Positions 1 through 9,027 of a stretch of DNA of 64,000 nucleotides are shown in pieces. The notes under the pieces were generated by a model. That model made no database searches, was not told the origin of the DNA, and saw only the letters and a list, made by a program, of their open reading frames with translations. Position 1 is the first letter of the stretch. Each line of letters begins with the position of its first letter. The translations under genes and the position numbers were made by a program. This DNA comes from Paenibacillus kobensis NBRC 15729 (GTDB lineage: Bacteria; Bacillota; Bacilli; Paenibacillales; Paenibacillaceae), in assembly GCF_004000825.1 (NCBI RefSeq), contig NZ_BILZ01000017.1, forward strand, positions 36,365 to 100,364. The letters are read 5' to 3'.

Positions 1-748
1 ACCGCAGGATATCGCATTTGACCGCGTCACTTTTCGATACCCTTCCACCCCCTTTGATAATCTTAAGGACGTAACGTTTAAGGTGGTTCACGGAAAGACT
101 ATCGGCATAGTTGGACGCACAGGGAGCGGGAAGACAACCCTGCTTAGACAACTTCTCAGGGAATTTACGTTAAGAAGTGGTTCGATCTCAATTTCTGGAG
201 TTCCAATCGAAGGAATACCTATATCCCAATTAAGGTCATGGATCGGCTATGTGCCGCAGCAGTCCTATATATTTTCGTCCACGATAAGGGACAATATATG
301 GTTTGGTCGCGACCAGGGGACGGAGGAAGAATTGCAACTCGTCCTTGAACAAACCGCTTTAGTCAGGGATGTGCAATCCTTTCCACTCGGCCTCGATACA
401 ACAGTAGGAGAGAATGGGATTGGTTTGTCGGGGGGACAAAAGCAGCGCATCTCCATTGCAAGGGCGCTCATTACAAACCCTGAAATATTACTCTTGGACG
501 ATGCACTGTCTGCTGTAGATGCACATACCGAATCCGAGATTGTTCATGCGATTCGCATGGACAGAAAAGGAAAAACCACATTTATCGTAACCCATCGAAT
601 GTCTGTAACCCAGCATGCGGACCGAATTCTTGTACTGGAAGACGGACGGATTACGGAGGAAGGGACCCACGATGAGTTGATGGCGTTGAAAGGCTGGTAC
701 AGCGCGCAGTATATCCGGCAGCAATATGAAGAAAAGTTATTCGTTTGA
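1..748 (+). CDS. ABC exporter half-transporter, ATP-binding domain (5' end outside window)
   Basis: The reading frame is open from base 2, so this is the C-terminal nucleotide-binding domain of a membrane-fused exporter subunit; its membrane domain lies before the window. Visible motifs are Walker A (GRTGSGKT), a Q-loop after YVPQQ, the signature LSGGQKQR and Walker B LLLDD. The residue after the Walker B aspartate is Asp where an active ATPase has Glu, so this domain supplies the degenerate ATP site. The next gene keeps Glu, which is the pattern of heterodimeric exporters such as B. subtilis YheI/YheH (BmrC/BmrD). The gene ends just before its partner, so the two are surely cotranscribed. 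Substrate (drug or peptide) cannot be read from sequence. Confidence 0.93.
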   Translation, partial: PQDIAFDRVTFRYPSTPFDNLKDVTFKVVHGKTIGIVGRTGSGKTTLLRQLLREFTLRSGSISISGVPIEGIPISQLRSWIGYVPQQSYIFSSTIRDNIWFGRDQGTEEELQLVLEQTALVRDVQSFPLGLDTTVGENGIGLSGGQKQRISIARALITNPEILLLDDALSAVDAHTESEIVHAIRMDRKGKTTFIVTHRMSVTQHADRILVLEDGRITEEGTHDELMALKGWYSAQYIRQQYEEKLFV

Positions 749-783
749 CTCATGACCATTTAAAGCGAATCGGAGGTGTAACG

Positions 784-2859
784 GTGGAAAAGCGGAAGGC
801 AGCAAAACGTCTACTGCATTATGCCTTAATATTCTGGAAACCGATTGCATTAGCCATTCTGCTGCTGTCAGCTGCAATTTATGCGGAACTGATGGGGCCT
901 TTTATCGCAAAAAAAATGATTGATACCCATGTGCTGGGCATTCAGAAAGCCTGGTATGAGACCCATTCAACCGGCTCTGAGGTGGTCAATTTTAGAGGTG
1001 CCTCTTACAAAAGGGAGGATCACTTTAAGGAAGGGGAGGCCAAGGGTCACGAGGTACATATACTTCAGGTAGGTGGACAATTTGTGTTCATCAACGAGCC
1101 AGTAGTGTTGGAAGGGAAGCGGACTAGAGTTGGCCAAACCGTCATCGTGACGCTCGAAGACCGGAGTACCCGCTATCCAGCCGAGCTGTTGTCGGCCAGT
1201 GAGGTGTATTCGTTTTTTAAGCCGGAGATTTCAAGTTTACTCAACCTTGCACTTTATTACTTTGGTTTGTTGATTTTGTCGAGTGTGTTGATATTCGGAC
1301 AGCGGTTCTATCTACAAAGTGCAGCAAACTGCATCATTCAAAAAATGAGGGAAGATCTGTTCCAGCGCCTCCAGCGACTATCCATTCGTTACTTTGATAA
1401 TCAACTTGCAGGTGTAACCGTATCCCGAATCACCAACGATACGGAGGCTGTGCGGGAGTTGTATGTTTCAGTACTGGCTAATTTTTTTACCGTTGTCATG
1501 CACATGGCTGCCATTGTAGCAGCACTGTTCATTTTGAACTACAGACTGGCTCTTATCGTTCTGCCCTTGATCCCGCTGCTTTACGTATGGGTAATAGTGT
1601 ACCGGCGGTTTGCGGAGAACTACAATCATGTCATCCGGGACCGATTAGGCAAAATACATGCCAAATTAAATGAGACTATTCAAGGGATGCCGATCATTCA
1701 GGCATATCGACGCGAACAGGTTATTCAAAAACAATTTGACAGTGTAAATCAACAGCACTGGGTCTATCAAAATAAACTCCTGCATTTAAACGCCATTACA
1801 TCGCATAATCTCGTAAAGGTTGTCCGTAATCTTTTATTTGTTATAGTAATATGGTTTTACTTTGGTGACTGGTTAGGATCGGTAGTCACGGTGGGCGTGT
1901 TGTATGCCTTTGTTGATTATGTTAACCGCTTGACATCCCCTATCATGGGCATGATCAACCAGTTGTCCAATATGGAAACGGCACTTGTGTCCGCCTACCG
2001 GGTATTCGAGCTCTTCGAGGAGCCGGCACAACAGGAAGTCGCCCCGGAGCTGCAAACTCGCTATCGTGGCAATATAAGATTCGAGGACGTATGGTTTGCC
2101 TACAAGGATGACGAATATGTACTGAAAGGCATTTCTTTCGAGGTTAAGGAGGGGCAAACCATTGCACTCATAGGACATACCGGATCGGGAAAGAGTTCAG
2201 TCGCCAACCTTCTACTCCGGTACTATGATGCAAACAAGGGTTCAATTTGCATCGACGGTCGAGATATATGCGATATACCGGTAAAAAACCTGCGCACGCA
2301 AATGGGCATCGTCCTTCAAGATCCCTTTTTGTTTACGGGAACGATTTACTCTAATATATCCCTGATGGAACATCGGATTACAGTGGAAAAAGCTGAAAAG
2401 GCCCTGAGGGATGTCGGTGCAGCGGAGATGATCAATCAGCTTCCGAATGGATTGTTGGAACCTGTCACGGAAAACGGTACTACACTATCGTCGGGCCAAC
2501 GCCAGCTCATTTCGTTCGCACGAGCCCTAGCGTTCGACCCGTCTATACTGATTTTGGATGAGGCAACGTCCAACGTCGATTCTGAAACGGAGTCAATCAT
2601 TCAGCATGCACTTCAGGTTCTTAAAGAGGGAAGAACAACCATTCTAATCGCACATCGCATGTCGACGATCAAATCGGCAGATTTGATCCTTGTTCTGGAT
2701 CAAGGTGAAATTAAGGAGAGCGGGAATCACCAAGATCTTATGGACTTGAAGGGAAGATACTATAGTATGTATATGGTGCAAACGGGTATGGGCGAGGCAG
2801 TCGTCTCTAACTATGCATTAGAAGCAAAGCTGGGGGAGGAAGAGAAAAGTACGGCGTAG
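784..2859 (+). CDS. ABC exporter half-transporter (YheH/BmrD-like partner subunit)
   Basis: This 691-aa subunit has a six-helix exporter membrane domain (about residues 10-400) followed by an ATPase domain with Walker A GHTGSGKS, signature LSSGQRQL and Walker B LILDE, keeping the catalytic Glu that the upstream subunit lacks. Between the first two helices sits an unusually long hydrophilic insert (about residues 50-150), which explains its length against roughly 580-600 aa for ordinary half-transporters and matches the YheH-type partner. I place the start at the GTG at 784 because GGAGG at 772-776 precedes it at good distance; a TTG at 745, overlapping the upstream stop, is the alternative and has no ribosome site. 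The likely role is ATP-driven export of drugs or amphipathic compounds as a heterodimer with the preceding protein. Confidence 0.93.
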   Translation: MEKRKAAKRLLHYALIFWKPIALAILLLSAAIYAELMGPFIAKKMIDTHVLGIQKAWYETHSTGSEVVNFRGASYKREDHFKEGEAKGHEVHILQVGGQFVFINEPVVLEGKRTRVGQTVIVTLEDRSTRYPAELLSASEVYSFFKPEISSLLNLALYYFGLLILSSVLIFGQRFYLQSAANCIIQKMREDLFQRLQRLSIRYFDNQLAGVTVSRITNDTEAVRELYVSVLANFFTVVMHMAAIVAALFILNYRLALIVLPLIPLLYVWVIVYRRFAENYNHVIRDRLGKIHAKLNETIQGMPIIQAYRREQVIQKQFDSVNQQHWVYQNKLLHLNAITSHNLVKVVRNLLFVIVIWFYFGDWLGSVVTVGVLYAFVDYVNRLTSPIMGMINQLSNMETALVSAYRVFELFEEPAQQEVAPELQTRYRGNIRFEDVWFAYKDDEYVLKGISFEVKEGQTIALIGHTGSGKSSVANLLLRYYDANKGSICIDGRDICDIPVKNLRTQMGIVLQDPFLFTGTIYSNISLMEHRITVEKAEKALRDVGAAEMINQLPNGLLEPVTENGTTLSSGQRQLISFARALAFDPSILILDEATSNVDSETESIIQHALQVLKEGRTTILIAHRMSTIKSADLILVLDQGEIKESGNHQDLMDLKGRYYSMYMVQTGMGEAVVSNYALEAKLGEEEKSTA

Positions 2860-2901
2860 GGATGGAGGGACCGCTATCGTGAGTATTGAAACAGACCGTG
2901 T

Positions 2902-3000
2902 GGGTTGAGCGAATTGCTTACTTGATCAACCCTCTTAATTTCTTCAATATGAAAACTGCTAGGCGGCAAGCTGGCATCGAATGCTTGTCGATGTCAGCTT
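2902..3000 (+). terminator. Weak hairpins downstream of the exporter operon
   Basis: A 7-bp stem (GGGTTGA at 2902-2908 with TCAACCC at 2926-2932) is followed by a T-rich stretch and may end the exporter transcript. A longer imperfect inverted repeat of 13 bp arms follows at 2968-2980 and 2988-3000 but has no T-run on either strand. Function is uncertain. Confidence 0.3.
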
Positions 3001-3115
3001 ACCCTAAACATGCATAAAATATACCCCTATGCTTTTACCTAGGAGAACTAACGTCCATCATAAAGGTGCTAATATAGGGACAGAGATTGGTGTTCTCAAG
3101 TGAAAACGGCTGGAT

Positions 3116-4126
3116 CTAGGCCTGATAGTCATCTATTAGTCTAACAACTCGAGAAAGACATTTGATTTCTAGGTCTTTAATCATCTCGAGCTTTATACGG
3201 ATATTTGCGATTAACTCTTGATTTCCGGTAAATTGAAATTTCAGCAGCCAGTTTCTTAATATGAATGCGTCGCTTTCGATAGTTTTGTAAGTTTGAATCT
3301 CCGTTTGAAGATTGAGGGCGTACTGTTTCTCGAGTTCTTCCAGACAAAGGGCCACACATTTTTTATGCTCCCAAAAGATGTGGAATGCTCTGCTATCTAT
3401 TTTGTTCTCCAACATTTCAAACAAGATGGAGTAAGTGCTCGTCCCGAAGGAAAATTGTGTTTGGTTTCCCATCATGATATGACGTCGAGAAGTGTTCCTG
3501 CCGTGGAGGTAGTCAGAAAGCAGCATATATACTAATTCAATATCGAATCGGTAATTATAATGCTCATTTTCTTTAAACAAATTGATCTCATCAAAAAAAC
3601 TGAATTTTTCTTCCTCAGGTATAGTCAGCGTCGCGTTGTAGGCGGTTACAAATTCGTGATAGGGAACATTGAAGGTTTTAAATATCTTGCTATTATCAAA
3701 TGCCGAAACAGTTAATTGTTCATACTCTTCATCATATCCATTAATAAAAATATCATGAACATAATTTTCTCTCTCATAGTTGCTGGAGTAACTCAGGTAG
3801 TATTCATCTACAAAGGTGTATACATAAAATTCTTGCTCGATTGCAGCACGAATAAAATTTAATATGCTACCTTCCACAAGTTGCTTGGTTATTCTGTTAA
3901 CAGTGAAAAGCGGATGAGTAGTGTACTGAGAAATACAATTATAAGGAAGATAAAAATTGAGTTTTGGGTCACGTTCCGTCGGATCATTATTAAAATAGAG
4001 CTGTAGATAATTCGAAAAGGCCCAATTTTTAAGCCTTTGATCATCGGCGGAGAAGAGTGAAAGTGGATAAGCATGATGAAGGTAACCGTGTACCAAGGGC
4101 TGATGAACCGGTAGGATTTTTAACAA
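3116..4126 (-). CDS. Unrecognised Tyr-rich protein, possibly BtrH/C39-like fold
   Basis: This 336-aa protein begins at a TTG preceded by GAGGTGAT, about 7 bases upstream. It has no signal peptide and no clear membrane segment, so it is probably cytoplasmic. It is rich in Tyr and Phe. A region near residues 98-142 has the shape of the core of papain-like C39/BtrH N-terminal folds: a hydrophobic strand with YVYTFVDEYY, then His124-Asp125 and NGYD, then another strand. This is a resemblance only; I cannot assign a reaction. Similar small proteins occur near peptide and antibiotic biosynthesis genes in Paenibacillus, as I recall, but no such cluster is visible here. It stands alone, convergent with the exporter operon, and is AT-rich like its surroundings. 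Confidence 0.75.
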   Translation of the reverse strand: MLKILPVHQPLVHGYLHHAYPLSLFSADDQRLKNWAFSNYLQLYFNNDPTERDPKLNFYLPYNCISQYTTHPLFTVNRITKQLVEGSILNFIRAAIEQEFYVYTFVDEYYLSYSSNYERENYVHDIFINGYDEEYEQLTVSAFDNSKIFKTFNVPYHEFVTAYNATLTIPEEEKFSFFDEINLFKENEHYNYRFDIELVYMLLSDYLHGRNTSRRHIMMGNQTQFSFGTSTYSILFEMLENKIDSRAFHIFWEHKKCVALCLEELEKQYALNLQTEIQTYKTIESDAFILRNWLLKFQFTGNQELIANIRIKLEMIKDLEIKCLSRVVRLIDDYQA

Positions 4127-4736
4127 GCGGGAATCACCTCAGGACGAATTTTGTAAACAATTTGATGATAACTGATAATTGGTTAATTGTCTATAATATG
4201 GATAACAATACAGATGAATACTCTTGTAGAAAAGGGATGGGTTGCACAAAACTCAGCATATTGCAATATCGTAACAGAGTGGAAAAAGAACGATAAGAAA
4301 GAGGTAGGTGTTCAAGGAAGCCACTAGAGCTATAGCTCATACCATAGATGTCCTCCATTTTTAGCAGGTGTAATTTCAAGAGAAAACGCCTCCCACGAGT
4401 TTATCGACATCAGAAACAAGCTGTTGCATCGAGGGGACTACTTTTTAAAGTAAAATAACTACATAACGAAGTGGTGCTGGCTGAATGTCGGGTGACAAGA
4501 ACATATATGCTTAAAAGTCGCGTAGTTGCGGCTTTTTTTATTTTTAACGAAAGCGTAATAGAAGGCCGTTCTTATAATAATCGGGTTGGCTGGTGGAGAT
4601 ACTCATCATTATGTGGGCTGGTTTATTATAACGGGATTGGAAATATGTGCCGATCCACCTATGGCTTAGGTCTGGCTCCTTCATGGAGACAATGGTGACC
4701 TATCGAAACTACATCAAAGACGAGGGGGAACAGATC
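4127..4736. other. Gene-free 610-bp stretch
   Basis: No convincing protein gene is seen. The part next to 4127 should carry the promoter of the minus-strand gene and the part next to 4736 that of the germination operon, but I could not fix either promoter; no good sigma-G match was seen. A clear terminator lies at 4515-4540. On the minus strand around 4380-4430 a short open stretch reads MQQLVSDVDKLVGGVFS and could be the tail of a decayed gene. Confidence 0.5.
4513..4545 (+). terminator. Rho-independent terminator without an obvious gene
   Basis: AAGTCGC (4515-4521), a six-base loop and GCGGCTT (4528-4534), with one G-T pair, are followed by a run of seven Ts. It faces the plus strand, yet no intact plus-strand gene precedes it, which suggests a small RNA or a lost gene upstream. 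Confidence 0.65.
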
Positions 4737-6341
4737 ATGTCGTTATTTCAATGGTATATCCGAAAGCAAAATGGAGCTTTAAAAAGCCAGCATAATAAGG
4801 GTGCATCCCCCAACAATCAAGATCAAGCTGACGCTGACATTTCCATAATAAACGCTGGACCGTTAGAGAAACGTCTTGACTGGATTCGTCAACAGTTGGT
4901 CAACTGTTCCGATGTGGTTTATCACACATTCGTTGCAGGTCCTAATCAGAAGTGTGCATTGATCTATATGAGTGGCATGATTGACCTGAATACGATTCAA
5001 GAAGAAGTTCTGAATCGTATCTTATCTTTAAAAGTACAGGACGCGAATCAATTCCGGTTTCAAATCTTTGAACAGAAGCAGTTGTCTGTTATTCATCAGA
5101 CAGAGATAACGACCTTGCAGCAAGGGGTGTCGACTGTTCTAAACGGACATGCCCTGCTACTTGTCGAGGACGAACAGAGAATGATTGATTTCTCAATCAC
5201 TTCCTACGAGACTAGATCAATCGTAGATCCACCGAATGAGGCCGTATTACGGGGACCACGAGAAGCTTTTATAGAAAACCTGGACATTAATCTGACCCTG
5301 ATCCGAAGACGACTAAAAACTCCTGAATTAAAGATGGAAACAATGCTGATCGGATCCATGACACAAACCCGAGTTGTAGTCGCGTATGTTCATGGCATTT
5401 GCAAACAAGAGCTAGTAGATGAAGTGAAAAAGCGATTGGCGGATATTGAAGTTGACAGTATTCTCGGAAGCAGCTATATAGAAGATTTTATTGAGGACTG
5501 TCCATTTTCGCCTTTCCCTCAGTTGCAAAATACCGAGCGTCCGGATACAGTTACGGCTTCCTTACTGGAGGGGCGAGTAGCCATTTTGGTGGATGGCACG
5601 CCACTCACATTGCTTGCACCGACTACTTTTTTTATGATGATGCAGTCCGCAGAGGACTACTATCAAAGGTATATTGCAGCGACATGGATCCGTTGGATCC
5701 GTTACTTCTTTGTCATGATTTCTTTGTTCTTACCCTCATTTTATATCGCAGTCACGACGTTTCATCCAGAGATGATCCCGGCAAAGCTGCTTGTCACGGT
5801 CACGTCATCACGGGAGGTTGTGCCCTTTCCTGCTTTGGTAGAAGCATTAATTATGGAGGTATCCTTCGAAGCATTGCGGGAAGCGGCGGTGCGAATCCCC
5901 AAAGCGATCGGTCAAGCGGTGTCAATTATCGGGGCACTCATAATAGGCACTGCTGCCGTTCAAGCTGGAATTGTATCGGCATCGATGGTCATTATTGTTT
6001 CGTTGACAGGCATTTCCTCCTTTATTAATCCACACTATGATCTAGGCTTGGCCTTGCGGTTTTTACGGTTTCCGATCATGATTTTGGCTGGTGCTTTTGG
6101 CTTATTCGGCGTATCCTGCGGGATCCTACTTATCTACATTCATCTAGTCAATTTGCGTTCCTTTGGTACGCCATATCTGTATCCAATCGTGCCTATGGTA
6201 ATGAGCGATCTTAAGGACACCTTATCTAGAGTTCCCTGGTGGCTGATGAAGAAACGTCCTTTCATTACGGGGACAAATCCTTCGAGACAGCGGGTGAATC
6301 CCCGTAAATGGGCGTTGGAAAGGGAGGATGAAGGAGATTGA
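4737..6341 (+). CDS. Spore germination protein, GerA/GerKA family (A subunit)
   Basis: This 534-aa protein is the A subunit of a germinant receptor in the spore inner membrane, where A, B and C subunits sense nutrients and trigger ion and dipicolinate release. A hydrophilic N-terminal half (about 300 residues) carries the family's ligand-linked domain and the C-terminal half carries several membrane helices (about residues 325-495), followed by a basic cytoplasmic tail. Family traits include SMTQTRVVVAY and SLLEGRVAILVDGTP. I chose the ATG at 4737 because GAGGGGG lies 8 bases upstream; ATGs at 4647 and 4686 are in frame but lack a ribosome site and would add an implausible leader. It is the first gene of the operon and overlaps the C-subunit gene by 4 bp. 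Confidence 0.95.
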   Translation: MSLFQWYIRKQNGALKSQHNKGASPNNQDQADADISIINAGPLEKRLDWIRQQLVNCSDVVYHTFVAGPNQKCALIYMSGMIDLNTIQEEVLNRILSLKVQDANQFRFQIFEQKQLSVIHQTEITTLQQGVSTVLNGHALLLVEDEQRMIDFSITSYETRSIVDPPNEAVLRGPREAFIENLDINLTLIRRRLKTPELKMETMLIGSMTQTRVVVAYVHGICKQELVDEVKKRLADIEVDSILGSSYIEDFIEDCPFSPFPQLQNTERPDTVTASLLEGRVAILVDGTPLTLLAPTTFFMMMQSAEDYYQRYIAATWIRWIRYFFVMISLFLPSFYIAVTTFHPEMIPAKLLVTVTSSREVVPFPALVEALIMEVSFEALREAAVRIPKAIGQAVSIIGALIIGTAAVQAGIVSASMVIIVSLTGISSFINPHYDLGLALRFLRFPIMILAGAFGLFGVSCGILLIYIHLVNLRSFGTPYLYPIVPMVMSDLKDTLSRVPWWLMKKRPFITGTNPSRQRVNPRKWALEREDEGD

Positions 6342-7513
6342 AATGTGTATTTGGTTTACTGTCCCTGTTGTTCCTTACCGGTTGTTGGTCATCCATCGAA
6401 TTAAATGACCGTGCTTTTGTGCGAATGGCGGTTTTGGATAAAACCCAATCAGGTCTCGAGCTTTCCCTCGATTTTACGTTGCCCAGCCGATTGATTCCTG
6501 GATCGGCAGGAGGAGGAGGGGGAGAGCAAGCCGGTAAACCATACACGTACATTTCTAATACGGGAAAGGACTTTGGCGAAGCTTATCGTAAAATACAATC
6601 AGATTTGTCACGGAAAATCAGCTTCGGTCAAACACGTGCAATTATAATCGGCAGGCAATTAGCCGAAGAAGGAATCGAGCCGATCCTGGATTTCTTGGCG
6701 CGTGAACCGACGATTCATATGAACGCCTACCTGTTTGTAACGCCCGGAAAGGCCAAAGAAATCGAAAAGATTTCTGCTATAATGGAAAGATTTCCAACAG
6801 ATATCTTGGTGGGATATGCCAATTCACGTGTAACTGTGGATACCACAATTAAGGATTTTCTAATGCTCAACTACACCGGAGGTGATATTATTTTGCCGAT
6901 TCTTAAATTTGGAAGAACAAGAATTGAAAGCGAAAAGGAAAAGGAACAAACGTGGATGGGAACCAGTGGTGCTGCTATTTTTAAGCAAGGAAAGATGGTG
7001 GGCACATTAAATACAAGTGAAATGCGGGGGGGATTGTGGATTCTTGGAAAGCTGAAGGATGCGGAAATTTCGGTTCCTTCTCCGACCGATGGCAAAGATA
7101 TAAGCTTCATGATCAAAAACCTGCACACTCACATCATCCCCAAAGTCAGAGAAGATCAAGTCGAAATATTCATTAAATGTAAGGCTGAAGCAGAAGTACT
7201 TTCGTCGAATTCGAATATTAACTTGTTGGATAGTAAACAGTTGAATAAACTCGGAAAAAGTCTCGACATGAAAGTAAACGAGCGAATGATTAGAACCATA
7301 GACAAGACTAAAAAAGTACAATCAGATCCCTTCCGAATTGGAGAATACATAGATTGGAATTATCCCGGGAAGTGGAAGAATATGAAGCCACGTTGGCGGG
7401 CTCTATACAGCAGTATCAAAGTAGAGATGCAAACGAGCATCAAGGTCAAGCAGGTAGGTACATATCGTCATGATGTACACGTAACAACAGATCCGCTAAA
7501 CGAGGTGGAGTAA
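6338..7513 (+). CDS. Spore germination lipoprotein, GerAC/GerKC family (C subunit)
   Basis: This 391-aa protein starts with a short lipoprotein signal ending in LTGC (Cys16), so it should be lipidated and held on the outer face of the spore inner membrane. The following mature part begins WSSIELNDRAFV, typical of Ger(x)C proteins, and has the usual length. It starts at a TTG overlapping the stop of the A-subunit gene, with GGAGA in front, which implies coupled translation. A Gly-rich stretch near residue 55 is variable in the family. It works with the A and B subunits; the germinant itself cannot be inferred. Confidence 0.95.
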   Translation: MKCVFGLLSLLFLTGCWSSIELNDRAFVRMAVLDKTQSGLELSLDFTLPSRLIPGSAGGGGGEQAGKPYTYISNTGKDFGEAYRKIQSDLSRKISFGQTRAIIIGRQLAEEGIEPILDFLAREPTIHMNAYLFVTPGKAKEIEKISAIMERFPTDILVGYANSRVTVDTTIKDFLMLNYTGGDIILPILKFGRTRIESEKEKEQTWMGTSGAAIFKQGKMVGTLNTSEMRGGLWILGKLKDAEISVPSPTDGKDISFMIKNLHTHIIPKVREDQVEIFIKCKAEAEVLSSNSNINLLDSKQLNKLGKSLDMKVNERMIRTIDKTKKVQSDPFRIGEYIDWNYPGKWKNMKPRWRALYSSIKVEMQTSIKVKQVGTYRHDVHVTTDPLNEVE

Positions 7514-7737
7514 TGATCGTCATTGGCATCCTGTACGTCTGCATTGTTTGTTATGAGTGGCGCTATATGAAACATAAAAAACGCAAAAAGCGCACTTTTC
7601 AATATGTGCTTGGTACTGCTGCCTTGTTATTTCTATGCTTTGAAGCCTTATATTATTTCAGGGAGCAATGGACAATAGCTGAGGGGATTCAAACCGTATT
7701 CGGACCCATTGAAAAAATCATTCGAATGGAAAAATGA
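7513..7737 (+). CDS. Small two-helix membrane protein of the germination operon (D-subunit type)
   Basis: This 74-aa protein has two hydrophobic helices (about residues 1-16 and 29-48) separated by a strongly basic loop KHKKRKKR, which should be cytoplasmic. Its ATG overlaps the stop of the C-subunit gene (TAATG). Small two-helix proteins encoded inside some ger operons (GerD-subunit type, as in gerU or gerK loci) modulate receptor function. I infer that role from position and topology, not from a sequence motif. Confidence 0.85.
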   Translation: MIVIGILYVCIVCYEWRYMKHKKRKKRTFQYVLGTAALLFLCFEALYYFREQWTIAEGIQTVFGPIEKIIRMEK

Positions 7738-7752
7738 AAGGGAGAATATACG

Positions 7753-8847
7753 ATGGATCGAGTAACCCAGTCGCAGATTTATATGCTGTTCTCCCATTTT
7801 CTTTTTACAACCACACTGGGGTTCTTCATTAGTACACTAGCCAGGAACGCCCATTTTATGTCATGGCTATCCTTAATTGTGGGCGCTGCTGCGGGGCTAA
7901 TGATTACTTACTTGTCCTATAGACTGGCAATCCGGAGACCGACTCAATTTTTGGGGAATTACGGCAAAGATATTTTAGGGTGGCTGCACTATCCTCTAAT
8001 GGGCACGATGATTATCTCTTTCTTAATATCAGCAGGTACTGTGTTGAGACAATTACAGGATTTTATTGTCATTGTTTACTTGCCTGGTACACCAGAATGG
8101 GCCATATCCGGCCTGTTCGGAATATGTCTTGCCTATTCGGTTCGTTCCGGAGTTGGATCGATTTTTCGCAGCTCGCAAGGAATATTTTTCTTGAGCGTTA
8201 TTGGGGTGCTGTTTGTCCCCTTTTTCGTGCATCAGGAAATCAAGTATCCAATGGCAATAGCATTGGTGAATCATTTTGATTTTAAAGGGATATGGAATGG
8301 CGCCTATCTGATCACAGCGCTGTATGCGGAAATGGCGTTTATTCCTCTCATATTTCCCTTTTTTGACAATTATACAAAGACGATGAAATCGTTGAGATGG
8401 GCAACGATTACATCCGTAATTATTGTGTTGTCCAATCTGATTCCTGCTATTCTTGTTTTCGGTCCCTATTTAGCTGCTAACCTGCCTTACCCCCAGCTAG
8501 AACTGATACGCAATATCCGTGCCGGATCCACGCTCGAAAATTTAGATCCTGTGCTTTTTGCAGTCTGGTTATCCAGTTTGTTTATCAAAGTAAGTTTATT
8601 TATATATTTAGCTGTTATCGGCTTAACGCATACCTTCTCGTTAAAGGATCATAAGCCATTTTCCTTTTCCATGACGGCTATGGTGGTAGGCTTAGCGATC
8701 TATATGATCAGGTCGAAGCCTGAATTAGATGAATTATTCAAAAACGGGGAATTCGTCTTCCTCTTGATTACTGCTTTGATTCCAAATGTTTATTTAATTG
8801 TGGATTGGATCCGTTCTTCACGTTTGAAGCAGGGAAAAGCCTCTTAA
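7753..8847 (+). CDS. Spore germination permease, GerAB/GerKB family (B subunit)
   Basis: This 364-aa protein has about ten membrane helices and belongs to the endospore germination permease branch of the amino acid-polyamine-organocation superfamily. In known receptors the B subunit binds the nutrient germinant. The start ATG follows AAAGGGAG with suitable spacing, 15 bp after the small D-type gene. It is the last gene of the A-C-D-B operon. No strong terminator was seen downstream before the next promoter at 8892. Confidence 0.95.
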   Translation: MDRVTQSQIYMLFSHFLFTTTLGFFISTLARNAHFMSWLSLIVGAAAGLMITYLSYRLAIRRPTQFLGNYGKDILGWLHYPLMGTMIISFLISAGTVLRQLQDFIVIVYLPGTPEWAISGLFGICLAYSVRSGVGSIFRSSQGIFFLSVIGVLFVPFFVHQEIKYPMAIALVNHFDFKGIWNGAYLITALYAEMAFIPLIFPFFDNYTKTMKSLRWATITSVIIVLSNLIPAILVFGPYLAANLPYPQLELIRNIRAGSTLENLDPVLFAVWLSSLFIKVSLFIYLAVIGLTHTFSLKDHKPFSFSMTAMVVGLAIYMIRSKPELDELFKNGEFVFLLITALIPNVYLIVDWIRSSRLKQGKAS

Positions 8848-8891
8848 ACGCCATGGCGCTACCGCTTCCGGTATTACCCAGTCCTGCAGGA

Positions 8892-8943
8892 TTGACAAAC
8901 CAACTGCATTAGCATATATTTATACCCATAGGGGTACCCGTAT
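8892..8943 (+). promoter_or_regulatory. Sigma-A promoter overlapping a CsoR/CstR-like operator
   Basis: TTGACA (8892-8897), a 17-base spacer and TATATT (8915-8920) form a near-consensus promoter. Immediately downstream, over the expected start of transcription, is the near-palindrome TACCCATAGGGGTA (8923-8936) followed by a second GGGTACCC (8932-8939). Pseudopalindromes of the TACCCC/GGGGTA type are bound by the CsoR family, including the persulfide sensor CstR. The genes behind it are those of a cst-type sulfur operon, so repression relieved by persulfide is the likely mode. No csoR or cstR gene is present in the window. Confidence 0.8.
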
Positions 8944-9027
8944 AAAGCATAAATAAACAATGATATAGAAATGTTATAAGTGGTCATGAACTCGATTCAT
9001 CATTCATCACTTAAGGAGGTTTAATGT

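Noticed and set aside
2968..3000. Terminator of the minus-strand Tyr-rich gene
   Set aside because: The 13-bp arms form a good hairpin but neither strand has a T-run after it, so I only note it as an inverted repeat.
4471..4698. Plus-strand frame of 75 codons before the germination operon
   Set aside because: It runs through a clear terminator and has no ribosome site or homology that I recognise.
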